Assembly: GCA_963966185.1 (NCBI GenBank)
Contig: CAWZYM010000144.1
Location: forward strand, 285,001-349,000
DNA length: 64,000 nucleotides
Source of the DNA: Rhabditoides inermis
Lineage: Eukaryota; Nematoda; Chromadorea; Rhabditida; Rhabditidae
Direction of reading: 5' to 3'
The translations under genes were made by a program, and so were the position numbers. Positions 20,654 through 31,433 of the stretch are shown here, piece after piece. Numbering within the stretch: the stretch's first letter is position 1; each line of letters begins with the position of its first letter. The notes below the pieces were generated by a model. That model saw only the letters and a program-made list of their open reading frames with translations, was not told the origin of the DNA and did not search any database.

Positions 20654-20905
20654 GTGGGTGAGCACACAGGCACAGACAGCAGCTACTACGATCGGAACAG
20701 CTGTAGAGATAGCAAACACAATAGCAAGTGTCTTCATCAACTCTGCCTCCACCATTCTATCCATCATCTGCGCATGGTGATTCTCCACAGCGTTCTTGAT
20801 ATCCCTCTCCAACTCATGGGTGATGACATTCAAGCTCATTGTGTCCAGATCTCGCAACAGCGGGCACACACAAGCACCAATCGTCCAGTTACCCCTATCA
20901 TGCAT
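20621..20905 (-). CDS. Small membrane protein ORF, arm A copy (94 aa)
   Basis: Contains an amphipathic N-terminal half (NAVENHHAQMMDRMVEAELM), one strong transmembrane segment (TLAIVFAISTAVPIVVAAVCACVL) and a basic tail (NRLQRRRH). In arm B the frame is broken by a 2-bp deletion near 30226 (GAGAGG versus GAGA), leaving a 68-aa frame at 30202-30408. The single helix and basic C-terminus would suit a small membrane-active or virion membrane protein; that is inference. Confidence 0.4.
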   Translation of the reverse strand: MHDRGNWTIGACVCPLLRDLDTMSLNVITHELERDIKNAVENHHAQMMDRMVEAELMKTLAIVFAISTAVPIVVAAVCACVLTHLANRLQRRRH

Positions 20906-21099
20906 ATTTAAGTTTATGAAACATTCTCATAACTTACGAAGCAAGCTCGATGCAGGAGAGAGGAGGCGTACACGCGGGATCGCAGTCATTCGAGTGTGTC
21001 CATCGTGTCTGTCCAGTTGCGGTGTCGTTAAGAATTAATGGAATGATGAGGAGCTTTGTTGATTTTCTCTCTCTACACTAGGTGGTCGGTGCGTGGAAA

Positions 21100-21497
21100 A
21101 TGAAACGCTTTCGCCAACTTCGTTTGGCTCCACGTGTTGATCTCTCCTCACAGTCGGAGAGAGCTGACATTTTGAATCAGGCACGCGCTTCCCGAGATTC
21201 TGTGTTAGATATGAAAAACATATCTATTGATGAGGAGCGTAATTTATTCAACAATTTGATGACGCGTTTTATTTGGATTTACAATCTAAAATGGAGGCTG
21301 ACGAGGCAGCGGAAAGGAATACTGGTCCCATTCCACATAATCCGAATACCAATGTGGTTATGTCGCTAAATACAAAAACGAGAATGGTTAATAGAAAGAA
21401 AACGACAGTGTATAGTGGTGCGGAAAATGTATTGCCAGGGAGACCCTCCTCCTCCCTCCCCGCCTGCTATGATATCTATTGGCAAAACACCGCGTAA
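21100..21497 (+). pseudogene. Helical protein upstream of integrase, frameshifted, arm A copy
   Basis: Two plus-strand frames (21082-21369 and 21273-21497) look like one protein broken by a frameshift near 21275. The first has MKRFRQLRLAPRVDLSSQSE, then helical IDEERNLFNNLMTRF. The second continues DLQSKMEADEAAERNTGPIP. In Polinton-like elements a short helical protein with such 'K..LYN..LQ+YL' stretches often occurs, and this may be its relative. Arm B carries the same break at 29534-29949, so the frameshift predates the palindrome. Confidence 0.45.
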
Positions 21498-21551
21498 AAG
21501 AAAAGCTAATGTGCTAACGATGATAGTGAGATTGCTAGTAAGAAGCGTTCA

Positions 21552-22022
21552 GTGGCGGATCCTGAGATTAAGGTTGCACCTATTATTGTAGAAACAAGTA
21601 ATGTTAACGTGAACAAGATAAAGAAACGGAGTGCTGATTTTAATGAGAGTAGAAGTGGCAAGAGATTTAAATATAGTGTAAATTCGCCTGCTGTGAACTG
21701 GTATAATTACACTTGTGTGAAACGTGGTCCGAAGAGAGGATCTACAACTGAGCGTGCCGATGGAAAGCGATTGAAAGAGAGCTATGATTCTCCTGCCGTG
21801 AATTGGCAAAACTACACTTACTCAAAACGTGGCAGTAAACGTTTAAGTTCTATCCGTCCTTCGCTTCCCGAGGAGACTGGCAGCCACATTTCAAACGATC
21901 GTGATACGAAACGTCAGAAGATACGAGGCGAAGAAGATACAACGGCGGGCGCCGCTCAGCAAGGGGCGGGAACGAAAAATTACAACAGATTACGCATTAT
22001 TACTTGGGAGTCAGTGTTGTGA
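21552..22022 (+). CDS. Basic repeat-containing protein, arm A copy (156 aa)
   Basis: An intact frame with two internal repeats of the pattern SPAVNWxNYTxxKRGxKR (about residues 44-61 and 79-96) and two related GKRFK/GKRLK motifs. It is strongly basic, so nucleic-acid binding or core-like packing is plausible. Arm B (29009-29479) encodes the identical protein. It ends 30 bp before the degenerate integrase. No family recognised. Confidence 0.42.
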   Translation: MADPEIKVAPIIVETSNVNVNKIKKRSADFNESRSGKRFKYSVNSPAVNWYNYTCVKRGPKRGSTTERADGKRLKESYDSPAVNWQNYTYSKRGSKRLSSIRPSLPEETGSHISNDRDTKRQKIRGEEDTTAGAAQQGAGTKNYNRLRIITWESVL

Positions 22023-22044
22023 ATATGCCAACCATGACTGGTTC

Positions 22045-22996
22045 TTTCTTTAAGTTATTGAAAAGTATTTAGTACAATCCTTCAAATTCTGCGTCCTTGT
22101 CCTCTGTTAATGAACTGTACCGTGCTGCTCGAAGTTGCACCTTGGATAGGGTACTCTCTTCACGTCGATTTGTGTGACGTGAGTTACTATGAGAAACATA
22201 ACGATAGAAAACGTATACGTTTCATTTCCAATGTTATAGATGTTCATAGTCGCAAAATATGGGCAACTCCTATTCCCAACAAAACAGCAAATTCCGTTTA
22301 CGAGGCGTTAAAACCTATCCTTTTGGAGTTTTGACCGAGTAAATTGTGTACAGAAGAGGGTACTGAGTATTACAGCAGTAAAATAGCGAGGCTACTGCAG
22401 GATTTACACATAACTCACTTTTCTACTCAGTCTGATGTAAAAGCTAGCCTTGCGGAGAGAGCCATATTATCGCTCAAGAGAATGTTATTCAGATACATGT
22501 TTTCTGCGAATACGCAAAAGCGGTTGCCTGTTCTTGACAAGATAGTGACGTCTCTGAATAATCGATGATTGGATGTATAGGCCGAGCGCCGCGTAAGCGA
22601 CGGAGGATTTCAAAGAGTTGCCACCCAAAACGATCGAAAAAGCTCGTCATAAATTTGAGAATGGACAGAGTAAGGGGTAATCTGTCTTGTTTCAGTGAAC
22701 CTTTCTTTTAAGATGCTATAAAGCCAGCGATGATCACTCTCGTTGGGCAAGTGGTTGAGAGCATTTTTTTTTTAAATAAAGAAGAGTTGATAAGAGCGGA
22801 AAACAATAGGGTATATCGAGTGGAGAAAGTGTTAGGAAAACGTAAACGTGCAAATAAGAGATACAAACTAAGATACAAACTATGCAGATACCAACGAATG
22901 GTTGGGTTACGAGTTATAATGAACCTACGTGGGAGTATGTATCTCTCGGGTCTTGTTCAATTCGATGATAATTTCGATATTGAGTCATTACCCTAG
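22045..22996 (+). pseudogene. Polinton-type integrase (rve core and chromodomain), broken, arm A
   Basis: Three frames follow each other: an N-terminal part (SSVNELYRAARS near 22102), a retroviral-like core (VDLCDVSYYEKHNDRKRIRF, VIDVHSRKIWATPIPNKTA; then GTEYYSSKIARLLQDLHITH, KASLAERAI, VTSLNNR) and a chromodomain-like end (VYRVEKVLGKRKRANKRYKL, 22730-22996). Of the DDE triad the first Asp (VDLCD) and the final Glu (LAER) are visible, while the second Asp position reads Glu (TEEGTEY). A stop at 22332 splits the core, another ends it at 22566, and the chromodomain shifts frame near 22880. Integrases of this type insert the element and make 6-bp duplications. Arm B has the same breaks. Confidence 0.82.
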
Positions 22997-23005
22997 GTGA
23001 AATGA

Positions 23006-23600
23006 CTATTTTCGTGGTACGTAGACAATTGGCTCTTCATCAAACATGTTTGTTATGATTCTACAGTCGTCTGAAGTAGACTGCGCGAGATCGATCAATA
23101 GGTGGGAATAGATACGTGCCGCCATCGAATTCTCATAAGCGTCACATAGAAATCGGCTGTCAGTGGGATATAGCTGTTTAGCGAGATTTCTAATTGTCAA
23201 CTTATCGGATACCATTTTTGTCAAAATTATATATGTATGTACTATTGATCCGTGCACATCTGTTACTCCCGAAAAGTTCTCGTGATAGAAAGATGATGCT
23301 TGTGTTATAATGATGAGCGACTCTAGTGTATAAATCGTTCAAAAAAGAAGGATTTTCTTTGAAATATGAAAGCAAGTCGTCTAATATCAGCAACTTATGT
23401 TTACGATTACCGAGTTCTTCCAAATCGATCATTCCTTCGACGAATCGCACGCCCTCCAGTCTTTTCTGGGACACTGCTCGCACAGTAGATCACCTTATCG
23501 ATAGGCACATCAAAGAAAGTATCTCTTTTTTTCAATTATCTCTCTAATGAGCGTCGATTTCCCACTCATGGTCGGCCCGTTTATGGAGCATGTGAGTGGA
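23006..23600 (-). pseudogene. FtsK/HerA-type DNA-packaging ATPase, frameshifted, arm A
   Basis: On the minus strand a Walker A motif (GPTMSGKST, about 23545-23575) is followed by a homopolymer-associated frameshift (7 A here, 8 A in arm B). Next come the frame at 23202-23483 with a Walker B (KLLILDDLLSYF) and SIIFLSRELFG, another shift, and a C-terminal frame at 23006-23257 (DKLTIRNLAKQLYP, YSHLLIDLAQST, EEPIVYVPRK). This order is that of A32-like packaging ATPases of Polintons and related DNA viruses, which push DNA into capsids. It converges with the integrase. The chain is broken at least twice, so it is not functional. Confidence 0.82.
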
Positions 23601-24290
23601 CACTTGAATTGAAACAATGGCATAGCGCAACTGAGATACGAGCACGACTGACTAGTCCCTATGACGCCATGGTTGGTCATCAATGGAGACAGTCTCAGCT
23701 AATTGCGAAATGATTGATTGAGTATCGCTCTCGCTCCCCCGCATTCATCTCATTCGGACAAAAGTAGTTTTATTATTTATACTTTTGAATTTGATTTATT
23801 TTTGTTCTACTCATTTTTTACTGCGCTATTTAGAATGTGCGATTTTGTGTGTGAGCCTGAGTAGGGTGGTCATTTCTGTGACCATCAAGAAGCTCATCGG
23901 AAAGCTGCCCCCCCCCCCCCCTAATTGTTGTCTCCGCCGCAGCGCTAGTAGCTACTGCAGGATGCGCGCGGGGGACATGTTCCACATGCTGCACACCCGC
24001 GTCGCTGTCCTCGGCGGACCGGCCTGACAGCATGTTCGCGGGGGTGCCCCGCCGCCGCCTCCTTACGCGCTCGCCTCTGCACCTATCTCTCCTGGCGCAC
24101 CTACTGAATTTAGATATAACAGTAATCCTTTTTATTTGGCACTGAATAAAAATTATATTAGCGCTACTTGCGTTGTTCATGATTCGAAAGAAAATCCCAT
24201 TTCTTCCGTGTGGAAGACGCCAAATGACCATGCGATAAATGACGTGCAACCTAGTATTTGACTCCGTCAGATGATAAGTAAATCGCTTTT
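23601..24290. other. Arm A-only segment, degenerate start of capsid region
   Basis: Together with the next ~480 bp, this sequence is missing from arm B (deletion of about 1.18 kb; junction near 27449-27455). It contains a C-tract (23909-23919), a GC-rich stretch 23920-24075, and a plus-strand frame with ISATCVVHDSKENPI around 24155-24200 that could be the N-terminal part of the major capsid protein. No complete gene. Confidence 0.5.
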
Positions 24291-25137
24291 AAGACTATGA
24301 CATGCACAATAAACGGTGTGCAAAGACATGAAATTTGTGCACATAATTATCTGAAAAAAAATATATATATGACAACTGAATTTTTACTCCCTGAATCAGC
24401 TAAAGACAATACATTAGGTGCAGAGGGCTATGTGAAAAGTACTGATTTTACTGAGAATGATGCGGGCTCTATTAAGAGATCGAAAATTATTCAGAAGAGA
24501 AAACCTTGTCAATTAATGGATACTGTGGGATTGGATCTTTGGAACCAAAATCAGGTACTTCTCAACTATATTACCGTAGGGCTCACATTCCATCCAGTCT
24601 CTAGTTCATACGGCCTCGAACGTCGTGGCTTCCCAGTGCAACTGAGACGTACACAATCAAATTAACCGAAGTGAAATTGTTTTTGCGCGAAGTTGAGCTA
24701 GAGAAAGCGACTGATTTGGCTATTCAAAATATGCTCAAATCGAAACAGATGCTACGTTTCTATATGATTTCCTCTCTCATGCGGACTCACCTTGTCACTG
24801 CCGGCCGATTGGATACGGGAGATGTGCAGCTTTGGACAACTCACTATTCACTATCCTAGACGAATGAATTCTCGTCGGCCTTATGTCTCCCAAGAGTTTA
24901 CACGGCAGTTTTGATGCCAATGCATATGAATTTGAAAACTATGGTGTGCAGGATATCACTCTGAACATATGCACTCGAAAAATTCCCAGCCGTGCAATGC
25001 GTTTGAATTATGACAACGCCATATACGCACAATTCTTCGTAGATCTACAGGAGAGTTTGGGATTCGCCCGAATTACTTATAAATGTTTGGAATGGATAGA
25101 CAGTTTATTCTATGAAGGTTTCGAGCGCTGCAATTGA
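24291..25137 (+). pseudogene. Double-jelly-roll major capsid protein (F54H12.2-like), broken, arm A
   Basis: Three successive frames: 24297-24665 (CTINGVQRHEICAHNYLKK, then LMDTVGLDLWNQNQVLLNYI), 24671-24859 (EVKLFLREVELEKATDLAIQ, then HLVTAGRLDTGDVQL) and 24883-25137 (SLHGSFDANAYEFENYGVQD, IPSRAMRLNYDNAIYAQFFV). The order and motifs match the capsid-like proteins annotated in animals as 'F54H12.2-like', which come from Polintons: an INFQ/D segment, the KLFVRKV segment, GNL..GQL, and the NGSF...NPF.F.HY segment. Stops after 24665 and 24859 break it. It would form the icosahedral shell of a virion; here it is dead. Arm B retains only the last third. Confidence 0.8.
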
Positions 25138-25319
25138 ACTACTCAAACCTGGCAGCAGCTCACTTTGCATTTCAATCCGTAAGGAGGCGCCAAACGGCGG
25201 CGTGTACATTGTTGTATAGGAAAAGTTGTCTACTCAACTAACCATCGACGAAAACAGAAACTGCACTGTTGACTGTTGACAGCGTCTTGCAAGCATGGAT
25301 ACTTTAACTTTCAATAGAC

Positions 25320-25588
25320 TATGTCTTCAGATGATGGGTTCCGATATGATACCTATGAAACCCTAATTTACATATTGTTTTATTGTGAGTGACTCGCCAT
25401 CTACTCATAGTGGTAGAAACTGGTATGCAGTGTATATACCGAATGCAACAGCATACTTTTTTGATTCCTTCGGTATACACTCCAAAAACCCTAATATACT
25501 GAACTCATTAGCACATTGTTACCAAATGTATAACACAAGACTTTCAAAGACATTGAAAACACTTTTTTATGAAATGAGAATGAGATGA
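25320..25588 (+). pseudogene. Adenain-like cysteine protease fragment, arm A
   Basis: The frame contains GRNWYAVYIPNATAYFFDSF, matching the core of adenovirus-type maturation proteases (GGHW...Y+......FFDS+G). The catalytic His expected in 'HW' is Asn here in all three copies, with a nearby His in STHSG. The downstream Cys region is not recognisable, and the frame ends at 25588. Compared with the loop copy, about 7 residues are missing upstream (after MMGS). Confidence 0.72.
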
Positions 25589-25950
25589 TTATTTTATTCG
25601 GAGCTTTATGAAAGAAAAAATAACGATATTCGCATGCGATAAACACTTGATTGCACTGTTTTGTTTTGTAACAGGTAAGTGAAGTCATTGATTATGTGCT
25701 AATTAGTATATAGCACATGTGCTTATGGTGTTCGTCACTTGTGCTATTAATTGTCAGCTCATGTGCTGATGAACTATTAGCATATTAATTCGCATCATTT
25801 GCGACATCTTTCACATTGAAATACCGAGACAATAGATCGGGCTTCCCTTCTACGGACTGCAGCATGCGTGTAAGCGTTTCTACTCAACTGACCATCGACG
25901 AAAACAGAAACTGGACTGTTGACTGTTGACAGCGTCTTGCAAGCATGGAT

Positions 25951-26259
25951 ATACCACTACACACCACTGTTTTCACCGATTGATGCTTCACTGCAATGTA
26001 ATAAATGCGGTTACAATGTGCTAATGAGTTCAATATATTAGGGTTTTTTATTGAGCGTATACCGGAGGAATCAAAAAAGTATGCTGTAGCATTCGGTATG
26101 TACACTGCATACCAGTTTCTACCACTATGAGTAGATGGCGAGTCACTCACATTAAAACAATATGAAGATTTGGGTTTCATAAGAATCATGTCGGAAAGAA
26201 ACACGCCAATAAAGGTGCTACCCATCATCTAAGGACATAGTCTATTGATAGTTAAAGTA
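25951..26259 (-). pseudogene. Third protease copy in the palindrome loop
   Basis: The unique loop between the arms holds a minus-strand frame with FIGVFLSDMILMKPKSSY and then GRNWYAVYIPNATAYFFDSS. It is a more complete upstream part of the same protease than the arm copies (FIGVFLSDM is absent there). It is in tandem with the arm B copy (26621-26824). The loop is therefore element sequence, not a foreign spacer, and the inverted duplication happened at an already duplicated protease region. Confidence 0.72.
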
Positions 26260-26620
26260 TCCATGCTTGCAAGACGCTGTCAACAGTCAACAGTCCAGTT
26301 TCTGTTTTCGTCGATGGTCAGTTGAGTAGAAACGCTTACACGCATGCTGCAGTCCGTAGAAGGGAAGCCCGATCTATTGTCTCGGTATTTCAATGTGAAA
26401 GATGTCGCAAATGATGCGAATTAATATGCAAATAGTTCATCAGCACATGAGCTGACAATTAATAGCACAAGTGACGAACACCATAAGCACATGTGCTATA
26501 TACTAATTAGCACATAATCAATGACTTCACTTACCTGTTACAAAACAAAACAGTGCAATCAAGTGTTTATCGCATGCGAATATCGTTATTTTTTCTTTCA
26601 TAAAGCTCCGAATAAAATAA

Positions 26621-26890
26621 TCATCTCATTCTCATTTCATAAAAAAGTGTTTTCAATGTCTTTGAAAGTCTTGTGTTATACATTTGGTAACAATGTGCTA
26701 ATGAGTTCAGTATATTAGGGTTTTTGGAGTGTATACCGAAGGAATCAAAAAAGTATGCTGTTGCATTCGGTATATACACTGCATACCAGTTTCTACCACT
26801 ATGAGTAGATGGCGAGTCACTCACAATAAAACAATATGTAAATTAGGGTTTCATAGGTATCATATCGGAACCCATCATCTGAAGACATAG
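26621..26890 (-). pseudogene. Adenain-like protease fragment, arm B
   Basis: Mirror of 25320-25588; the 67-residue frame at 26621-26824 is identical to that of arm A. Confidence 0.72.
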
Positions 26891-27071
26891 TCTATTGAAA
26901 GTTAAAGTATCCATGCTTGCAAGACGCTGTCAACAGTCAACAGTGCAGTTTCTGTTTTCGTCGATGGTTAGTTGAGTAGACAACTTTTCCTATACAACAA
27001 TGTACACGCCGCCGTTTGGCGCCTCCTTACGGATTGAAATGCAAAGTGAGCTGCTGCCAGGTTTGAGTAGT

Positions 27072-27450
27072 TCAATTGCAGCGCTCGAAACCTTCATAGA
27101 ATAAACTGTCTATCCATTCCAAACATTTATAAGTAATTCGGGCGAATCCCAAACTCTCCTGTAGATCTACGAAGAATTGTGCGTATATGGCGTTGTCATA
27201 ATTCAAACGCATTGCACGGCTGGGAATTTTTCGAGTGCATATGTTCAGAGTGATATCCTGCACACCATAGTTTTCAAATTCATATGCATTGGCATCAAAA
27301 CTGCCGTGTAAACTCTTGGGAGACATAAGGCCGACGAGAATTCATTCGTCTAGGATAGTGAATAGTGAGTTGTCCAAAGGGTCCAAAGCTGCACATCTCC
27401 CGTATCCAATCGGCCGGCAGTGACAAGGTGAGTCCGCATGAGAGAGGAAA
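27072..27450 (-). pseudogene. Major capsid protein remnant, arm B (C-terminal third)
   Basis: The frame 27072-27326 is identical to the C-terminal frame of arm A. Upstream, HLVTAGRLDTGDVQL remains with a 9-bp duplication (GGTCCAAAG near 27380), then the sequence jumps at about 27450 into the ATPase region because of the 1.18-kb deletion. Confidence 0.75.
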
Positions 27451-28025
27451 GGCCGACCATGAGTGGGAAATCGACGTTCATTAGAGAGATAATTGAAAAA
27501 AAAGAGATACTTTCTTTGATGTGCCTATCGATAAGGTGATCTACTGTGCGAGCATAGTGCCCCAGAAAAGACTGGAGGGCGTGCGATTCGTCGAAGGAAT
27601 GATCGATTTGGAAGAACTCGGTAATCGTAAACATAAGTTGCTGATATTAGACGACTTGCTTTCATATTTCAAAGAAAATCCTTCTTTTTTGAACGATTTA
27701 TACACTAGAGTCGCTCATCATTATAACACAAGCATCATCTTTCTATCACGAGAACTTTTCGGGAGTAACAGATGTGCACGGATCAATAGTACATACATAT
27801 ATAATTTTGACAAAAATGGTATCCGATAAGTTGACAATTAGAAATCTCGCTAAACAGCTATATCCCACTGACAGCCGATTTCTATGTGACGCTTATGAGA
27901 ATTCGATGGCGGCACGTATCTATTCCCACCTATTGATCGATCTCGCGCAGTCTACTTCAGACGACTGTAGAATCATAACAAACATGTTTGATGAAGAGCC
28001 AATTGTCTACGTACCACGAAAATAG
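27451..28025 (+). pseudogene. Packaging ATPase, frameshifted, arm B
   Basis: Mirror of the arm A gene. The Walker A core (TMSGKST) is kept right at the deletion junction, while the residues before it are lost. Frames 27521-27829 and 27774-28025 correspond to the Walker B and C-terminal parts, with the same second frameshift as arm A. Confidence 0.78.
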
Positions 28026-28034
28026 TCATTTCAC

Positions 28035-28985
28035 CTAGGGTAATGACTCAATATCGAAATTATCATCGAATTGAACAAGACCCGAGAGATACATACTCCC
28101 ACGTAGGTTCATTATAACTCGTAACCCAACCATTCGTTGGTATCTGCATAGTTTGTATCTTAGTTTGTATCTCTTATTTGCACGTTTACGTTTTCCTAAC
28201 ACTTTCTCCACTCGATATACCCTATTGTTTTCCGCTCTTATCAACTCTTCTTTATTTAAAAAAAAAATGCTCTCAACCACTTGCCCAACGAGAGTGATCA
28301 TCGCTGGCTTTATAGCATCTTAAAAGAAAGGTTCACTGAAACAAGACAGATTACCCCTTACTCTGTCCATTCTCAAATTTATGACGAGCTTTTTCGATCG
28401 TTTTGGGTGGCAACTCTTTGAAATCCTCCGTCGCTTACGCGGCGCTCGGCCTATACATCCAATCATCGATTATTCAGAGACGTCACTATCTTGTCAAGAA
28501 CAGGCAACCGCTTTTGCGTATTCGCAGAAAACATGTATCTGAATAACATTCTCTTGAGCGATAATATGGCTCTCTCCGCAAGGCTAGCTTTTACATCAGA
28601 CTGAGTAGAAAAGTGAGTTATGTGTAAATCCTGCAGTAGCCTCGCTATTTTACTGCTGTAATACTCAGTACCCTCTTCTGTACACAATTTACTCGGTCAA
28701 AACTCCAAAAGGATAGGTTTTAACGCCTCGTAAACGGAATTTGCTGTTTTGTTGGGAATAGGAGTTGCCCATATTTTGCGACTATGAACATCTATAACAT
28801 TGGAAATGAAACGTATACGTTTTCTATCGTTATGTTTCTCATAGTAACTCACGTCACACAAATCGACGTGAAGAGAGTACCCTATCCAAGGTGCAACTTC
28901 GAGCAGCACGGTACAGTTCATTAACAGAGGACAAGGACGCAGAATTTGAAGGATTGTACTAAATACTTTTCAATAACTTAAAGAA
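28035..28985 (-). pseudogene. Polinton-type integrase, broken, arm B
   Basis: Mirror of 22045-22996 with the same internal stops and the same translation of the three frames (28697-28921, 28463-28687, 28035-28301). The shared breaks show that inactivation came before the arms were duplicated. Confidence 0.8.
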
Positions 28986-29008
28986 AGAACCAGTCATGGT
29001 TGGCATAT

Positions 29009-29479
29009 TCACAACACTGACTCCCAAGTAATAATGCGTAATCTGTTGTAATTTTTCGTTCCCGCCCCTTGCTGAGCGGCGCCCGCCGTTGTATCTTCTT
29101 CGCCTCGTATCTTCTGACGTTTCGTATCACGATCGTTTGAAATGTGGCTGCCAGTCTCCTCGGGAAGCGAAGGACGGATAGAACTTAAACGTTTACTGCC
29201 ACGTTTTGAGTAAGTGTAGTTTTGCCAATTCACGGCAGGAGAATCATAGCTCTCTTTCAATCGCTTTCCATCGGCACGCTCAGTTGTAGATCCTCTCTTC
29301 GGACCACGTTTCACACAAGTGTAATTATACCAGTTCACAGCAGGCGAATTTACACTATATTTAAATCTCTTGCCACTTCTACTCTCATTAAAATCAGCAC
29401 TCCGTTTCTTTATCTTGTTCACGTTAACATTACTTGTTTCTACAATAATAGGTGCAACCTTAATCTCAGGATCCGCCAC
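29009..29479 (-). CDS. Basic repeat-containing protein, arm B copy (156 aa)
   Basis: Same translation as the arm A copy at 21552-22022, intact. Confidence 0.42.
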   Translation of the reverse strand: MADPEIKVAPIIVETSNVNVNKIKKRSADFNESRSGKRFKYSVNSPAVNWYNYTCVKRGPKRGSTTERADGKRLKESYDSPAVNWQNYTYSKRGSKRLSSIRPSLPEETGSHISNDRDTKRQKIRGEEDTTAGAAQQGAGTKNYNRLRIITWESVL

Positions 29480-29533
29480 TGAACGCTTCTTACTAGCAAT
29501 CTCACTATCATCGTTAGCACATTAGCTTTTCTT

Positions 29534-29949
29534 TTACGCGGTGTTTTGCCAATAGATATCATAGCAGGCGGGGAGGGAGGAGGAGGGTCTCCCTGGCAAT
29601 ACATTTTCCGCACCACTATACACTGTCGTTTTCTTTCTATTAACCATTCTCGTTTTTGTATTTAGCGACATAACCACATTGGTATTCGGATTATGTGGAA
29701 TGGGACCAGTATTCCTTTCCGCTGCCTCGTCAGCCTCCATTTTAGATTGTAAATCCAAATAAAACGCGTCATCAAATTGTTGAATAAATTACGTTCCTCA
29801 TCAATAGATATGTTTTTCATATCTAACACAGAATCTCGGGAAGCGCGTGCCTGATTCAAAATGTCAGCTCTCTCCGACTGTGAGGAGAGATCAACACGTG
29901 GAGCCAAACGAAGTTGGCGAAAGCGTTTCATTTTCCACGCACCGACCAC
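29534..29949 (-). pseudogene. Helical protein upstream of integrase, arm B copy
   Basis: Mirror of 21100-21497 with the same frameshift. Confidence 0.42.
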
Positions 29950-30117
29950 CTAGTGTAGAGAGAGAAAATCAACAAAGCTCCTCATCATTCCATTAATTCT
30001 TAACGACACCGCAACTGGACAGACACGATGGACACACTCGAATGACTGCGATCCCGCGTGTACGCCTCCTCTCTCCTGCATCGAGCTTGCTTCGTAAGTT
30101 ATGAGAATGTTTCATAA

Positions 30118-30408
30118 ACTTAAATATGCATGATAGGGGTAACTGGACGATTGGTGCTTGTGTGTGCCCGCTGTTGCGAGATCTGGACACAATGAGCTTG
30201 AATGTCATCACCCATGAGTTGGAGAGATATCAAGAACGCTGTGGAGAATCACCATGCGCAGATGATGGATAGAATGGTGGAGGCAGAGTTGATGAAGACA
30301 CTTGCTATTGTGTTTGCTATCTCTACAGCTGTTCTGATCGTAGTAGCTGCTGTCTGTGCCTGTGTGCTCACCCACCTAGCGAATCGCCTCCAACGTCGTC
30401 GCCACTAG
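30118..30408 (+). pseudogene. Small membrane protein, arm B copy with 2-bp deletion
   Basis: The frame starting near 30126 is shifted at about 30226 by loss of two G relative to arm A; the transmembrane part stays open as 30202-30408. One residue differs in the helix (Leu for Pro). Confidence 0.42.
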
Positions 30409-30576
30409 CACAGGTACCACCACGTTGCCCACCCTACCCAATTCACTCCGTGCCTTATCAGCTGTTCTAATTTTGGATAACAATTTTAATATCTTAACAT
30501 GTTTTAAAAGTGTATTCTTATGTTTTCGACCAAGTCTTATTCTCTTCATTTCCAAGCATGTTATAAATATTCTCAA
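30376..30576 (-). CDS. Short basic/Leu-rich ORF, arm B copy (66 aa)
   Basis: Mirror of 20453-20653 with one substitution near the start. Confidence 0.33.
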   Translation of the reverse strand: MRIFITCLEMKRIRLGRKHKNTLLKHVKILKLLSKIRTADKARSELGRVGNVVVPVLVATTLEAIR

Positions 30577-30656
30577 TTAGTATACCCAGTTTTCCGTTAT
30601 TTGCTGCGCTCAGCACCTTACTACATATCATTCATATCACTTTGTAGAAATCTAAT

Positions 30657-30850
30657 ATGACGCCTTATACGACCGCACATGTTGAACACTCTATTAGATA
30701 TGACAGAATGGAAAAGATACTTGTTCCAGAAAAGTTTATCAAGAAAATGATTAGACAAAAAACACGACATCAAACAAACGCTAAAACGGCGCATAAACAA
30801 AGCACAAATATGATTACGATTAACGATAAAAATGAGAGAGGGAGCGTGAA
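30657..30850 (+). CDS. Small basic ORF, arm B copy
   Basis: Mirror of 20190-20372; the frame runs into a GA/TG tract and its end is not defined. Confidence 0.3.
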
Positions 30851-30893
30851 AGAGAGTGAGAGGGGGAAGGGAGAGAGAAGAGGGAGAGAGAGA

Positions 30894-30932
<39 letters not shown>

Positions 30933-30947
30933 GGAAAAAGTGTGTGA

Positions 30948-30985
<38 letters not shown>

Positions 30986-31003
30986 AAAGACTATAGGATG
31001 GGA

Positions 31004-31233
31004 TCAGTCGAAACGGAGATGCAGAGTATTGTTAACGCACGACTCACACATGACCAAAGGGATCACCACCTTGCCGTTCTCGTCACGCCGGATTTTGGGA
31101 GTTGCTGCTGCACTGTCCGAGCGGCACTTGCCGCACGCATAGAAGACGTGGAGGCAGCCGATGGAAAGAATGTTCTTCCAGGAGGCGAAGCTCTTGGGCG
31201 GAGGACCGTCGGCGGCAGTCTGTAAATGAGCCA

Positions 31234-31273
<40 letters not shown>

Positions 31274-31433
31274 CTCTCCCACCCACCTTGAGTAGCCTGC
31301 GCTTGGGGAACGCTGGGCGACCTGAGGGCGCCTGGGTAGAAGATACGGAAGGGGGCGATGGGACGAGCACGCGATCAGCATCATAATAGTCAATAGTCTC
31401 GGATCCATCCACGTTGTCGAGAGCAGGGCACAT
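31004..31433 (-). CDS. Spliced CxxC...CxxC protein, arm B copy (120 aa)
   Basis: Exons 31287-31433 and 31004-31219 with a 67-bp intron (four bases longer than in arm A because of the GA tract). The protein is identical to the arm A copy. Two intact copies in an otherwise decayed element make it the best candidate for an active gene here. Confidence 0.6.
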
